Origin: Embleya hyalina | Lineage (GTDB): Bacteria > Actinomycetota > Actinomycetes > Streptomycetales > Streptomycetaceae | Length of the DNA stretch: 64,000 nucleotides | Direction of reading: 5' to 3' | Assembly: GCF_003967355.1 (NCBI RefSeq) | Contig: NZ_BIFH01000035.1 | Location: 88,311-152,310, forward strand | In this document: one piece after another, positions 56,117 to 64,000 of the stretch | Layout: each line of letters opens with the position of its first letter | Numbering within the stretch: the stretch's first letter is position 1 | Notes under the pieces: generated by a model | What the model saw: only the letters and a program-made list of their open reading frames with translations | What the model was told of the DNA's origin: nothing | The model's database searches: none | Made by a program: the position numbers and the translations under genes

Positions 56117-59100
56117 ATGGCGACGACGACTCGTGGACACCGGGCGGAGCGCACCGGCGGCCACGGCGCGCCGGGTACGAACCTGGTCGACCACGTCCGT
56201 GCGGCGCTCGATCGCGACGCGGTCGGTGCCCGGGAACAGGGAACCGGCGAAGGAGCCCCGGGCTCGGCCGGTGCGTGGGATGTGCGCTCCGACGACTTCT
56301 GGTGCACCGTACGGCCGCCGGGCCACGCGGCTCGCGCACAGGGCTGGAAGATCCATGTCAGCGCGCGGACCGGGGACGCCCCGCATGTGCTCGGCCGGGT
56401 GTGCGACGTGCTGTTGCCGCGTCGGGTGGCGTTCAAGTTCGCCGGTGACCTGGAGCGGCTGCGGATGCTCAACTCCCGTGAGGCGGACCGGGCTTCGGCG
56501 GGCAAGTTCATCACCGTCTACCCCGACGACGACGAGCAGTTCATGGAACTGGTGGACGCGCTCGACGAGGTCACGCGCGAGCTGACCGGCCCGGGCATCC
56601 TCTCCGACCGGCCGTGCCGACCCGGCAGCGTGGTGCACTACCGCTACGGCGGGTTCGGCCGTCGGGCGGTGCTCGGCAACGACGGCGGCTATCGCGCGGT
56701 GCTGACCGACCCCGACGGGTCGGCCGTGGACGACGCCCGGGAGGCGTGGTTCACTCCGCCGCCGTGGGCGCCCGATCCGCTGGTACGGCGGGCCCGTTCG
56801 GCGCCGTCCGCCGCGTCCGCGTCGGCGCCCCGGCGGGCGGGGGTGCTGATCGGCGGCCGGTTCGCGGTCACCTCGGCACTGCGGCACTCCGCCAAGGGCG
56901 GCGTGTTTCTGGGCCGGGACACCACCGACGACACCGAGGTCGTGGTCAAGCAGGCCCGTGCGCACATCGAGGTGGACCGCTCCGGGCGGGACGCGTGCGC
57001 GGCGTTGCGGCACGAGGCGGTGCTGATGCGGCGGCTCGAACACACCGGCGTGACTCCTCGGCACGTCGCGCTGCTCGAAGAGGCCGAGACGATCTTCCTG
57101 GCCCAGGAGCGGATACCGGGCGAGCCGTTGCGTGCCTGGGCGGTCCGGCACGCCGCGGATCCGGACGTACCGTGGGCGCGGGCCCGGCCCCTCGTCGAGG
57201 GGCTGATCCGGCTGGTCCGGACCGTGCACGGCGAAGGTCTGGTGATTCGCGACCTGTCGCCGACTAATGTGCTGGTCGGGCCGGACGGCGCGCTGCGGCT
57301 GGTGGATCTGGAGCTGGCCGCCGAGATCGGCGCACCGGCCGGTGCCGCCGGTACGCCCGGCTATCGGGCGCCGGAGCAGCGGCCGGCCGTCGACGGCAGT
57401 CATCGGGCGCATCCCTCGGCCGACCTGTACAGCCTCGGCGGCCTGTTCTTCCTGCTCGCCACCGGCGCCGACCCGGCCCTGCCCGAGGACGTGGGCACCA
57501 CCCGCGACACGGTGGAACGCCTGGGTGCGTGGCTGGAGTCGGCGGCCCGACACGGCGAAACCGCGCGGCGCCTGGCCCCGGCGATCCGCGGCCTGTGGCA
57601 CGAGGACCCGACGCGACGCTGGTCGACGGAGCGGGTGTCCGCCTTCGTGACGGGGCCGGCGGGCGGGGGCGGGGGTGGGGCGGACCCGGTCGACGATGTG
57701 CGCTCGGGTTCGGGCGGCGGGTCGCTCGACGAGCCGAGGGGCGGGGCGAGGGGCGGGTCGGCCGCCGGGGCGAGCGGCGAGTCGGGCGACGGGACGGCCA
57801 CCGAGGCGAGCGGCGGGGCGGGAAACGGGTCGCCCGCCCGGTCGGTGGGCGCGTCGGGCGACCTGGCCGGCGGCCGGTCGGGCCGCGTCGTGTCGGCAGG
57901 GCCGCCGGGTGACGGCCCTCGGCGCGAGACGGGCCACGCCGTGGGCGCGTCGGGCGACCTGGTGGACGGCCGGTCGGGCCGCGGGTCGGCGGGGCGGTCG
58001 GGGCAGGGCCCTCGTCGTGAGTCCGGCCTCGTCGACGGTGCCGCCGACGGCCGTACCGGCTGTGCCGCTCGGCAGGATGTGCCGGATGGGCCTCGGCCGC
58101 ATCCGGACACCGAGGGCGACAAGGTTCCGCCGCATCCGCAGCCGCCCGAGGACGACGTGCTGCTTCGGGACGGGCTCGCGCACCTCGTGGCCACGATGAC
58201 GCCGGGGCGGGTGGATCGGCTGTGGCCGATGACGGCCGGCGCGGCGGCGATGGATCCGTGCGGCGTGCAGTACGGCGCGGCCGGCGTGCTCGGCGTGCTG
58301 GCCCGGGCCGCGCACACCACCACGCTCGAACCCCGGCTGCGCTACACCCTGCATCGCGCGGTCGAGGACGGCGCCGCCTGGCTGCGCGATCGGGCCGCGG
58401 CCGAGCCCGTGGTCCTGCCCGGGCTGCACTTCGGGCGTTCCGGCACCGCCTGGGCGCTGCACGACGCGGCGACGCTGCTCGGCGACGCCGAACTGGCCGC
58501 CGGCGCCGCCGACCTCGCCCTGCGGGTACCGATCGCCTGGCCCAACCCGGACGTGTGCCACGGCGCCGCCGGGGCCGGTCTGCTCCAGGTCCGGATGTGG
58601 CGGGCGACCGGCGACGAACGTTTCCGGCGGCGCGTCGTCGCGTGTGCCGACACGCTGCTCGGCGCCGCCCGGCAGACCGGCGACCTGACCCTGTGGCCCG
58701 TACCGCGGGACTTCGACTCGCGCCTTGCCGGCGCCGCGCACCTCGGGTTCGCGCACGGCGTCGCCGGGGTGGGCGCGTTCCTCCTGGAGGCGGCCCTGAC
58801 CACCGGCCGCGAGGGCTACCTCGACGGCGCCCGGGCGGCGGCGCGTACCCTCGCCCGCACCGTGCGCGTCGACGGCGACACCGCGTGGTGGCCGCAGGGT
58901 CCGGGCGATCCGGACGGGGTCCGCCTGGCGTACTGGTGCAGCGGTTCGGCCGGCGTCGGTACGTTCCTGATCCGGCTGTGGCGGGCGGACCACGATCCGC
59001 TCCACCGCGACCTGGCCGAGCGCGCCGGTGCGGCGGTGCATCGGGCCCGGTGGCACTCGGGCACCACCGCGTGCCACGGTCTCGCGGGCAACGGGGAGTT

Positions 59101-59335
59101 CCTGCTCGACCTGGCCGAGACGCTGGGCGATCCGATCCATCGTGCGCGGGCCGCCGAGCTCGCCGATCAGCTGCGGGTGCGGACCGCGATCGTCGACGGC
59201 CTGCGGGTACCGGCCGACGAGACCGCCACGGGTGTGTCCGCCTCGTACGGCACCGGCACCGCCGGTGTCCTGGGCTTCCTGCTCCGGCTCGGCCACGGCG
59301 GAGCGCGGTTGTGGTTGGACGGTGAGGAAGCGTGA
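56117..59335 (+). CDS. lanL: Class IV-like lanthipeptide synthetase (lyase-kinase-cyclase)
   Basis: A 1072-residue protein from ATG 56117 (GGGGGGAAG upstream). The N-terminal lyase region is at about 55-225 (WKIHVSART, RRVAFKFAGD, GKFITVYPDDDEQF, LTGPGILSDRPCRPGSVVHYRYGGF). The Ser/Thr-kinase domain is at about 250-500: Lys 278 in VVVKQA, Asp 379 in VIRDLSPTNVLV, Asp 397 in LVDLEL. A Gly/Ser/Arg-rich linker of ~165 residues follows. The LanC-like cyclase is at about 690-1070 with repeated G-x-G motifs and full zinc ligands Cys 941 (WCSG) and Cys 986-His 987 (CHG). Zinc ligands place it with class IV (LanL), not class III. It phosphorylates, eliminates and cyclises the precursor. Confidence 0.88.
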   Translation: MATTTRGHRAERTGGHGAPGTNLVDHVRAALDRDAVGAREQGTGEGAPGSAGAWDVRSDDFWCTVRPPGHAARAQGWKIHVSARTGDAPHVLGRVCDVLLPRRVAFKFAGDLERLRMLNSREADRASAGKFITVYPDDDEQFMELVDALDEVTRELTGPGILSDRPCRPGSVVHYRYGGFGRRAVLGNDGGYRAVLTDPDGSAVDDAREAWFTPPPWAPDPLVRRARSAPSAASASAPRRAGVLIGGRFAVTSALRHSAKGGVFLGRDTTDDTEVVVKQARAHIEVDRSGRDACAALRHEAVLMRRLEHTGVTPRHVALLEEAETIFLAQERIPGEPLRAWAVRHAADPDVPWARARPLVEGLIRLVRTVHGEGLVIRDLSPTNVLVGPDGALRLVDLELAAEIGAPAGAAGTPGYRAPEQRPAVDGSHRAHPSADLYSLGGLFFLLATGADPALPEDVGTTRDTVERLGAWLESAARHGETARRLAPAIRGLWHEDPTRRWSTERVSAFVTGPAGGGGGGADPVDDVRSGSGGGSLDEPRGGARGGSAAGASGESGDGTATEASGGAGNGSPARSVGASGDLAGGRSGRVVSAGPPGDGPRRETGHAVGASGDLVDGRSGRGSAGRSGQGPRRESGLVDGAADGRTGCAARQDVPDGPRPHPDTEGDKVPPHPQPPEDDVLLRDGLAHLVATMTPGRVDRLWPMTAGAAAMDPCGVQYGAAGVLGVLARAAHTTTLEPRLRYTLHRAVEDGAAWLRDRAAAEPVVLPGLHFGRSGTAWALHDAATLLGDAELAAGAADLALRVPIAWPNPDVCHGAAGAGLLQVRMWRATGDERFRRRVVACADTLLGAARQTGDLTLWPVPRDFDSRLAGAAHLGFAHGVAGVGAFLLEAALTTGREGYLDGARAAARTLARTVRVDGDTAWWPQGPGDPDGVRLAYWCSGSAGVGTFLIRLWRADHDPLHRDLAERAGAAVHRARWHSGTTACHGLAGNGEFLLDLAETLGDPIHRARAAELADQLRVRTAIVDGLRVPADETATGVSASYGTGTAGVLGFLLRLGHGGARLWLDGEEA
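57840..58035 (+). repeat. Internal repeat in the lanL linker
   Basis: Two ~32-codon units, beginning VGASGDLAGGRSGR and VGASGDLVDGRSGR and ending PRRETGHA and PRRESGLV, lie head to tail in the kinase-cyclase linker. The surrounding linker is built of shorter GASG/GGSA-type repeats. The repeat expands a normally short inter-domain segment. Confidence 0.65.
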
Positions 59336-61158
59336 GCACGATGGTGACGACTCGACCGCTGCGGCGGATCAGTTGGTCGTTCGCGGCCGACGGCGGACAC
59401 GCCGCGTGCCTGGCCACGCCGGGCGACGGCACCTGGCGGGTGGAGTCGTGGTCGTTGCGGCCGGGGCGGGCCAGTGGCGCGATCCCGGTCGGCACCGGCG
59501 CGCCCGAGCGGCTGCACACCCAACTGCTCGCCCTCCCCGACGGTCGGGTGCTGGCCTGCCGACACGAGCCCGGGCGGCACGAGTTGGCCCTGCTCGAAGC
59601 CGACGACGCGGGCAGCGAACGACACGTGACCACGGTGCGGCTGCCGGGCCTGCGGCTGCTCCCCTACCCCGGTACGGACGCGCTCGCCCTCGCCCTCGGG
59701 GCGGACACGACCCCGTCGACGACGGTGTGGCTGGTCCGCGAGGACGGCCGGTTGGACCCCGTCGCCGAGTTGTCCGGGCTGTACAGCGGCGGGGTCTGGC
59801 TCGACCCGGACGGTCACCGGCTCGCCCTGGACGAGGTGCGCGGCGGCCGGGTCAAGACCGTCGCGCTCGACCTGGGGACGGCGACCGTACGCCCGTTCCT
59901 GGAGCTGACCGACGACAGCAACGACCGGCTCCTGCTCGCCGATCCGGTCGGCGGGCTGCTGGTGATCGCGAGCAACGCGCCGGGCTCGGACCGGCTCGGC
60001 TGGATCCGGCTGCCCGCCGACCGCACGCAGGCGCCGGGCCGGGTGCGTTTTCCCGAGGTCGTACACGTGCCCGACGCGCAGGTACGCCCGATCGCGATCG
60101 CGCCGGACGGCCGCCGGGTGGCGGTCCAGCTCGACCGGGGGGCGATCTCGCGGCTGGCCGTATGGACCCCGGAGGAGGGCGAGCTGGTCGAGGCGGCCAC
60201 CCCGGACGGGTGTCTGGGCGCGGTCGGCCGGTGGACCGAACAGGGGTTGCGGATCCCGTTCTCCGCGCCGGATCGGCCCAGTTGCCTGGCCCGGCTCGAC
60301 CCGTCCCGCCCGGGGTCGTGGCGCCAGGACGGCGAACCGGGCCCGTTCGTCGGGTTCGACGACGCGGACCGGCCCCAGTGGCGGCCGGCCCATCTGGAGC
60401 TGCTGGTCGGCGGGACGGGTCCGGTCGAGTCGATCGTCTACGGCGGCCCCGACTGGCGGTGCGCCGAGCACGTCCTGCTCGCCCTGCACGGCGGTCCGGC
60501 GGCGGCGTGGCGGTTCGAGTTCGATCCGCTGCTGCAACGGCTCGCGGCGGCGGGCATCGCGGTGGTGGCGCCGAACCAGCGCGGCAGTACCGGGTACGGC
60601 GCCCGCTTCGCCCGCGAGCTGCACGGCGCGTGGGGCGGCCCGGACCTCGCCGACGTCACCGCGATCGGCCGCACCCTGGCCGCCGAGCGAGCCGCCTTCG
60701 GCCGCGCGCCGGCCGCCCTGTTCGGGGTCAGCTACGGGGCCTACCTCGCGCTGCTCGCCGCGTCGCTCGCGCCGGGTGCGTGGTCGCGCTGTCTCGCGGT
60801 CGCGCCGTTCCTGTCCGGTCCGAGGTTGATCGCCGAGGCGTCGCTGCCGATCCGCGCGCTGATGACCCGGCTCGGCGGCGACACCGAATACGTCGACGAC
60901 CAGGGCCCGCGCGACGTGCTCGCGGTGTGCGAACGCATCGCCGTACCGCTGCTGTTCGTGCACGGCGACCGGGACGACACCATCCCGGTCGGCCAGTCCA
61001 GGGCACTGCGCCACACGCTGCTCGCGCGCGGCCGGGTCGAGGGCGCCGACTTTCGCTACCTGGAGCTTCCCGGTCTCGGCCACGAGGCCCTGGCCGGGGA
61101 TGGGGCACCCGATCTCCACGCCCACCTCACCGGTTTCCTGCAAACCGGCCGGGTGTGA
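59332..61158 (+). CDS. S9 prolyl-oligopeptidase-type peptidase, probable leader peptidase
   Basis: A 608-residue protein from GTG 59332, overlapping the lanL stop (GTGA). The first ~370 residues form a beta-propeller-like region with WD-type strands (LDPDGHRLALDEVRGG, PIAIAPDGRRVAVQLD). The C-terminal hydrolase domain has LLALHGGPAAAW, PNQRGSTGYGARFARELHGAWGG, nucleophile Ser 467 in GVSYGAY, Asp 548 in HGDRDDTIP and His 584 in GLGHEAL. S9 peptidases cut after Pro or small residues, and one (FlaP) trims a class III lanthipeptide leader. The leader here contains Pro 15 in QLPETE. Cytoplasmic leader trimming is the likely role. Confidence 0.85.
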   Translation: MSTMVTTRPLRRISWSFAADGGHAACLATPGDGTWRVESWSLRPGRASGAIPVGTGAPERLHTQLLALPDGRVLACRHEPGRHELALLEADDAGSERHVTTVRLPGLRLLPYPGTDALALALGADTTPSTTVWLVREDGRLDPVAELSGLYSGGVWLDPDGHRLALDEVRGGRVKTVALDLGTATVRPFLELTDDSNDRLLLADPVGGLLVIASNAPGSDRLGWIRLPADRTQAPGRVRFPEVVHVPDAQVRPIAIAPDGRRVAVQLDRGAISRLAVWTPEEGELVEAATPDGCLGAVGRWTEQGLRIPFSAPDRPSCLARLDPSRPGSWRQDGEPGPFVGFDDADRPQWRPAHLELLVGGTGPVESIVYGGPDWRCAEHVLLALHGGPAAAWRFEFDPLLQRLAAAGIAVVAPNQRGSTGYGARFARELHGAWGGPDLADVTAIGRTLAAERAAFGRAPAALFGVSYGAYLALLAASLAPGAWSRCLAVAPFLSGPRLIAEASLPIRALMTRLGGDTEYVDDQGPRDVLAVCERIAVPLLFVHGDRDDTIPVGQSRALRHTLLARGRVEGADFRYLELPGLGHEALAGDGAPDLHAHLTGFLQTGRV

Positions 61159-61235
61159 CGACAGGGGGGAATCGCCCCGCACCACCCGTCGGGGGCAACC
61201 GCTCACGACGGCGGCACGTCCGAAGGAGATTCGCC

Positions 61236-61373
61236 ATGGAGCCCATCGAGACCGACCTCGCCGCGCTGCAGCAGTTGCCGGAGACCGAGTCGGTCGAGCT
61301 GGGCGGGCACGGCGGCAACGGGTGTCAGTTCACCTGCCTGCTGATCACCTGCCTGCTCTTCACGATCAACTAG
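61236..61373 (+). CDS. lanA: Lanthipeptide precursor peptide
   Basis: A 45-residue peptide from ATG 61236 with AAGGAG 7 nt upstream. The leader (residues 1-22) contains LAALQQLPETESVEL; LQ-x-LPET-x-x-V matches class IV leaders such as that of venezuelin (LPETDPV). A Gly/His/Asn spacer follows, then the core NGCQFTCLLITCLLFTIN with Cys 30, 34, 39 and Thr 33, 38, 43 and no Ser. Each Cys is followed 3-5 residues later by a Thr, giving C-x2-T, C-x3-T, C-x3-T. The Leu/Ile/Phe filling makes the product very hydrophobic. It is the substrate of the lanL product. Confidence 0.85.
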   Translation: MEPIETDLAALQQLPETESVELGGHGGNGCQFTCLLITCLLFTIN

Positions 61374-61551
61374 CGCACCACGTCCGGTACCCGGATTCGG
61401 CCTGCGGGCACGATCGGTCGAGCTCGTGAGACCGGTCGACGCCCGGGTTCGATCGACACCGTGATCGTTCGGCGGGCGGGGTGGACCACCCGTCCGGTGT
61501 TCCCGAACGGTCGACGCGTCGCGGGTCGGCGGGTTGTTCGACAAGTACGAA

Positions 61552-61599
61552 CCCGGGACCGGGAGTTCCTGCCGGAATCAGGAGCTCCCGGTCACCGGG
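61552..61599 (+). terminator. Hairpin between precursor and exporter genes
   Basis: CCCGGGACCGGGAGTTCCTG at 61552-61571 pairs with CAGGAGCTCCCGGTCACCGGG at 61579-61599 with few mismatches and a 7-nt loop. It lies in the 366-nt gap 61374-61739, which otherwise holds no gene. Partial termination here would raise precursor over exporter transcript. Confidence 0.65.
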
Positions 61600-61739
61600 C
61601 CCAGGTCAGCATCGCAATCCGGGCGACCGACGCCGAGCGGGCGCGCCGCTCGCCCGCCTTTTTCCTCTCGACGGCGAGGGCGAGGGCACGGCCGCCGGTC
61701 CGCCGCGCTCGACGATCCGCGCATCCGAGGAGGCCCGCC

Positions 61740-63542
61740 GTGGTCGACGTCCCGATAGCCGCGCAGGCCGACCCGATGGCCGCGCAGGCGCTCCCGGCGG
61801 GCGTGCCGACGCCGACGGCGACGCCGACCGATCGCACCGGCACCGGGGTGCGCGGGGCGCTGCGGGTCGCGCCCGGGGCGACGGTGACCCTCGCGCTCGC
61901 CGTTCCGGCCGGATCGATCGCCGCGCTGTTGTTGCCGGCGGCGGTGGCCGGCTCGGTGGACGCGGTGGTGCGCGGCGACTCCGCTTCGGGGCCGACCGTA
62001 CGGCTGATCGCCGTCCTGGTCCTCGGGTTGCTGGCCGGGTTGCTCGCGGAGATCGCCGGTCCGGGGCTGGCCGCCGAGCTCACCGCGCGCCTGCGCCGCC
62101 GGCTCGCCGTGCACGTCACCGACCTGGGCACCGGGTCGCGGAATCCTTTTCCCGCCGGCGACGTCACCTCGCGGCTGGTCGGCGCCGCACCCGACGCGGC
62201 CGGGCTCGTCCCGTCGCTGCTCGGCACGCTCGGCGCGCTGGTCACCTCGCTCGGCGGCATCGTCGCGCTCGCCCTGATCGACCCGTGGCTCGCGGTCGGC
62301 TTCCTCGGCGGGCTGCTGCCGGGGCTGCTCGTGGTGCGGGTGTTCATGGCCCGCGCGACCGATCTGTTCGGCCGCTACCAGGCGGTACAGGGCGGGTTGG
62401 CCGGCCGGTTGACCGACGCACTCGCGGGGGCCCGGACGATCCGCGCGTGCGGCACGCGCGATCGGGAGATCGCCCGGATCCTGGCCCCGCTGCCGGAGCT
62501 CTCGGCCGCCGGACACGGCCTGTGGCGGGCCCAACGCAGCGCCGTCGCACAGGTGTTGCTGCTCGCGCCGATGGTCGAACTGACGGTGCTCGCGACGGCG
62601 GGGTGGTTGCTCGCCGAGGGGCGGATTCCCCCGGGGCAGATGGTCGCGGCGGCGGGATACGCGGCTCTCGGTCTGGGGTTCCTGGAGCAGGTGGAGGCGC
62701 TGGTCGGGGTGGCGCACGCCCGTGCGGGGCGGATACGGGCGGCCGAGTTGCTGGCGGTCGAGCCCGCCGGGTACGGCACCGCGCGCACCCTGCCGCCGGG
62801 GGGCGGCGAACTGGTCTTCCGGGGCGTGCGGGTGCGGGTGCCGGAGGGGGAGGCCGGCTCGGGCGGGGGTCGGGCGGTGCTCGACGGGATCGACCTGACG
62901 GTGCCGGCGGGGGCGTGTGTGGCTCTGGTGGGGGCGTCCGGGTCGGGCAAGTCGACGCTGGCGGCGCTCGCGGGGCGGCTGCGCGAACCGGACGAGGGCG
63001 AGGTGCTGCTCGACGGCCTGCCGGTGACCCGGTTGGCGCGCGGCGAGTTGCGGCGGGGGGTCGCCTACGCGTTTCCGCGCCCGGTCCTGGTGGGCGCCGA
63101 TCTGGCGGAGGCGCTGGCGTACGGCCGGCCCGGGGCGGATCCGGAGGCACTGACCCGGGCGGCCCGGATGGCCTACGCGGACGACTTCGTCCGCCGACTG
63201 CCGGCCGGCTACGCGACCCGGACCGACGGGCTGGCGCTGTCCGGCGGGGAGGTGCAACGGCTCGGCCTGGCACGCGCGTTGGTCCAGGACGCACGGGTCC
63301 TGGTGCTGGACGACGCGACCAGCGGCCTGGACACGGTCACCGAACACCACATCCACGAGGCCTTCCGCACGGGTCTGGCCGACCGCACCCGAATCGTCGT
63401 CGCCCACCGCGCCGCGGCAGCGGCCGACGCCGACTTCGTGGCCTGGCTCGATTCCGGCCGCATCAAGGCCCTCGGCCCCCACCGGGAACTGTGGAGCGAC
63501 CCGGCCTACCGCGCGGTATTCACGAGAGAGGAGCGGACGTGA
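61740..63542 (+). CDS. lanT: ABC exporter, fused membrane and ATPase domains
   Basis: A 600-residue protein from GTG 61740 (GAGGAGG 7 nt upstream). The membrane domain covers residues ~45-320 with about six hydrophobic segments (VTLALAVPAGSIAALLLPAAVAG, LIAVLVLGLLAGLLAEIAG, LGALVTSLGGIVALALIDPWLAVGFLGGLLPGLLVV). The ATPase has Walker A GASGSGKST (Lys 404), signature LSGGEVQRLGLARAL, Walker B VLVLDDATSGLD and the H-loop IVVAHRAA. It has no N-terminal C39 peptidase domain, consistent with leader removal by a separate peptidase. It exports the lanthipeptide, probably with the protein encoded next, as in paired AmfA/AmfB-type exporters. Confidence 0.88.
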   Translation: MVDVPIAAQADPMAAQALPAGVPTPTATPTDRTGTGVRGALRVAPGATVTLALAVPAGSIAALLLPAAVAGSVDAVVRGDSASGPTVRLIAVLVLGLLAGLLAEIAGPGLAAELTARLRRRLAVHVTDLGTGSRNPFPAGDVTSRLVGAAPDAAGLVPSLLGTLGALVTSLGGIVALALIDPWLAVGFLGGLLPGLLVVRVFMARATDLFGRYQAVQGGLAGRLTDALAGARTIRACGTRDREIARILAPLPELSAAGHGLWRAQRSAVAQVLLLAPMVELTVLATAGWLLAEGRIPPGQMVAAAGYAALGLGFLEQVEALVGVAHARAGRIRAAELLAVEPAGYGTARTLPPGGGELVFRGVRVRVPEGEAGSGGGRAVLDGIDLTVPAGACVALVGASGSGKSTLAALAGRLREPDEGEVLLDGLPVTRLARGELRRGVAYAFPRPVLVGADLAEALAYGRPGADPEALTRAARMAYADDFVRRLPAGYATRTDGLALSGGEVQRLGLARALVQDARVLVLDDATSGLDTVTEHHIHEAFRTGLADRTRIVVAHRAAAAADADFVAWLDSGRIKALGPHRELWSDPAYRAVFTREERT

Positions 63543-64000
63543 AGGGGGCGACGGGGGACGGGGACAAGGACGGAACCGAGCCCGAATCGCAGCCCGGGAC
63601 CCGAGCCGGGACCGGGACCGGGCGCGAGCCACACACGGGGGCTGCGCCGGGGTCTTCGGCCACGGGACCCGAGGTTGGCGTCAGGGCGGGAAACCGTGCC
63701 CGACCCGACGCAACGACCAGACCCGGCATCGAAGCACGGACGGGCGCCGCGCAGGGGCCATGGGTCGGCCCCGAGGTCGGGGTCGAATCCGAAACGACCG
63801 ACCGAACCGGAGCCCACACCACACCCCGGCCCGAGATCGACACCCCGGTAACGACCGCCGGCGGACCCACACCCCCGTCTCGGGCCACGATCAGGTCCTG
63901 GGAGGCGACACCGGCGAGTGACGGAGCCGGATCCGACACCACGACCCCGTCCGAGATCCACGCCCCCACAACGACCACCGGCAGGCCCCGGCCCCGGGAC
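63539..64000 (+). CDS. Start of a coupled gene with low-complexity N-terminus (partial)
   Basis: GTG 63539 overlaps the lanT stop (GTGA), and the frame is open to the window end (154 codons). The visible part is all Gly/Thr/Pro/Arg/Asp/Glu low complexity, with a repeated GPEVGV motif (VKGATGDGDKDGTEPES at the start, TGPEVGVRAGN, VGPEVGVESET). From gene order it is probably the second ABC half-transporter of the cluster with a disordered N-terminal extension, but no transporter motif is inside the window. An unrelated secreted or regulatory protein is possible. Confidence 0.5.
   Translation, partial: MKGATGDGDKDGTEPESQPGTRAGTGTGREPHTGAAPGSSATGPEVGVRAGNRARPDATTRPGIEARTGAAQGPWVGPEVGVESETTDRTGAHTTPRPEIDTPVTTAGGPTPPSRATIRSWEATPASDGAGSDTTTPSEIHAPTTTTGRPRPRD

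Noticed and set aside
55958..59296. A 1112-codon minus-strand frame opposite lanL
   Set aside because: Shadow frame of the synthetase; no motifs, and the plus strand has clear lyase, kinase and cyclase signatures.
61236..61373. Class III labionin (S-x2-S-x3-C) precursor
   Set aside because: The core contains no Ser, and the partner cyclase has full zinc ligands, unlike LanKC enzymes.

Overview
The window is high-GC DNA with short intergenic gaps, many GTG starts and a chaplin gene. This points to a streptomycete-like actinobacterium (Streptomyces, Kitasatospora, Embleya or a relative). No 16S gene lies in the window, so the genus is open.

Layout. (1) 1-9044, plus strand: late genes of a siphovirus-type prophage, namely the end of a tape-measure protein, distal tail and tail-associated proteins, a run of small tail-fibre/receptor-binding proteins, a four-domain endolysin and a holin-like protein. 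(2) 9109-18205, minus strand: a convergent early/accessory phage operon of about 20 mostly small proteins, many overlapping by ATGA or GTGA. It includes a DUF3987-like replication protein, a zinc-finger+BRCT protein and an ArdA-type antirestriction protein. Hairpins separate its sub-operons, and one 41-nt hairpin element occurs twice. (3) 18206-26050: an accessory module bounded by 15-bp direct repeats. It carries an orphan APH-like kinase and a minus-strand operon: a JmjC-type Fe(II)/2OG oxygenase, an aldo/keto reductase, a second APH-like kinase, a 52-aa CxC protein, a 56-aa candidate substrate peptide isolated between hairpins, and three unknown small genes. A divergent XRE(DUF5753)/DUF397 pair sits next to it. 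This looks like a peptide- or protein-modifying system that I cannot match to a described one. (4) 26090-53576: chromosomal backbone, with rnpB, RNB ribonuclease, yaaA, a chaplin, map, mgtC, F420-dependent NADP reductase, an FMN reductase, recA-recX behind a perfect LexA box, sdaA, a STAS protein, a mannosyltransferase, a PobA-like/O-methyltransferase pair, and the RNase H/phosphatase - zinc ribbon - Nif3 operon. (5) 53663-end: a NarL-type two-component pair followed by a class IV-like lanthipeptide cluster: LanL synthetase, prolyl-oligopeptidase, 45-aa precursor, ABC exporter and the start of a further coupled gene.

How they work together. Phage tail and lysis genes form one late transcription unit facing the early unit across a bidirectional terminator. 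The lanthipeptide genes form a coupled operon in which LanL would phosphorylate, eliminate and cyclise the Thr/Cys core, the S9 peptidase would trim the leader and the ABC protein would export the product. The precursor core has an unusual Cys-before-Thr layout (three C-x2/3-T units, no Ser). No integrase, tRNA, IS element or CRISPR array was recognised in the window, so the prophage boundaries are not fixed here.
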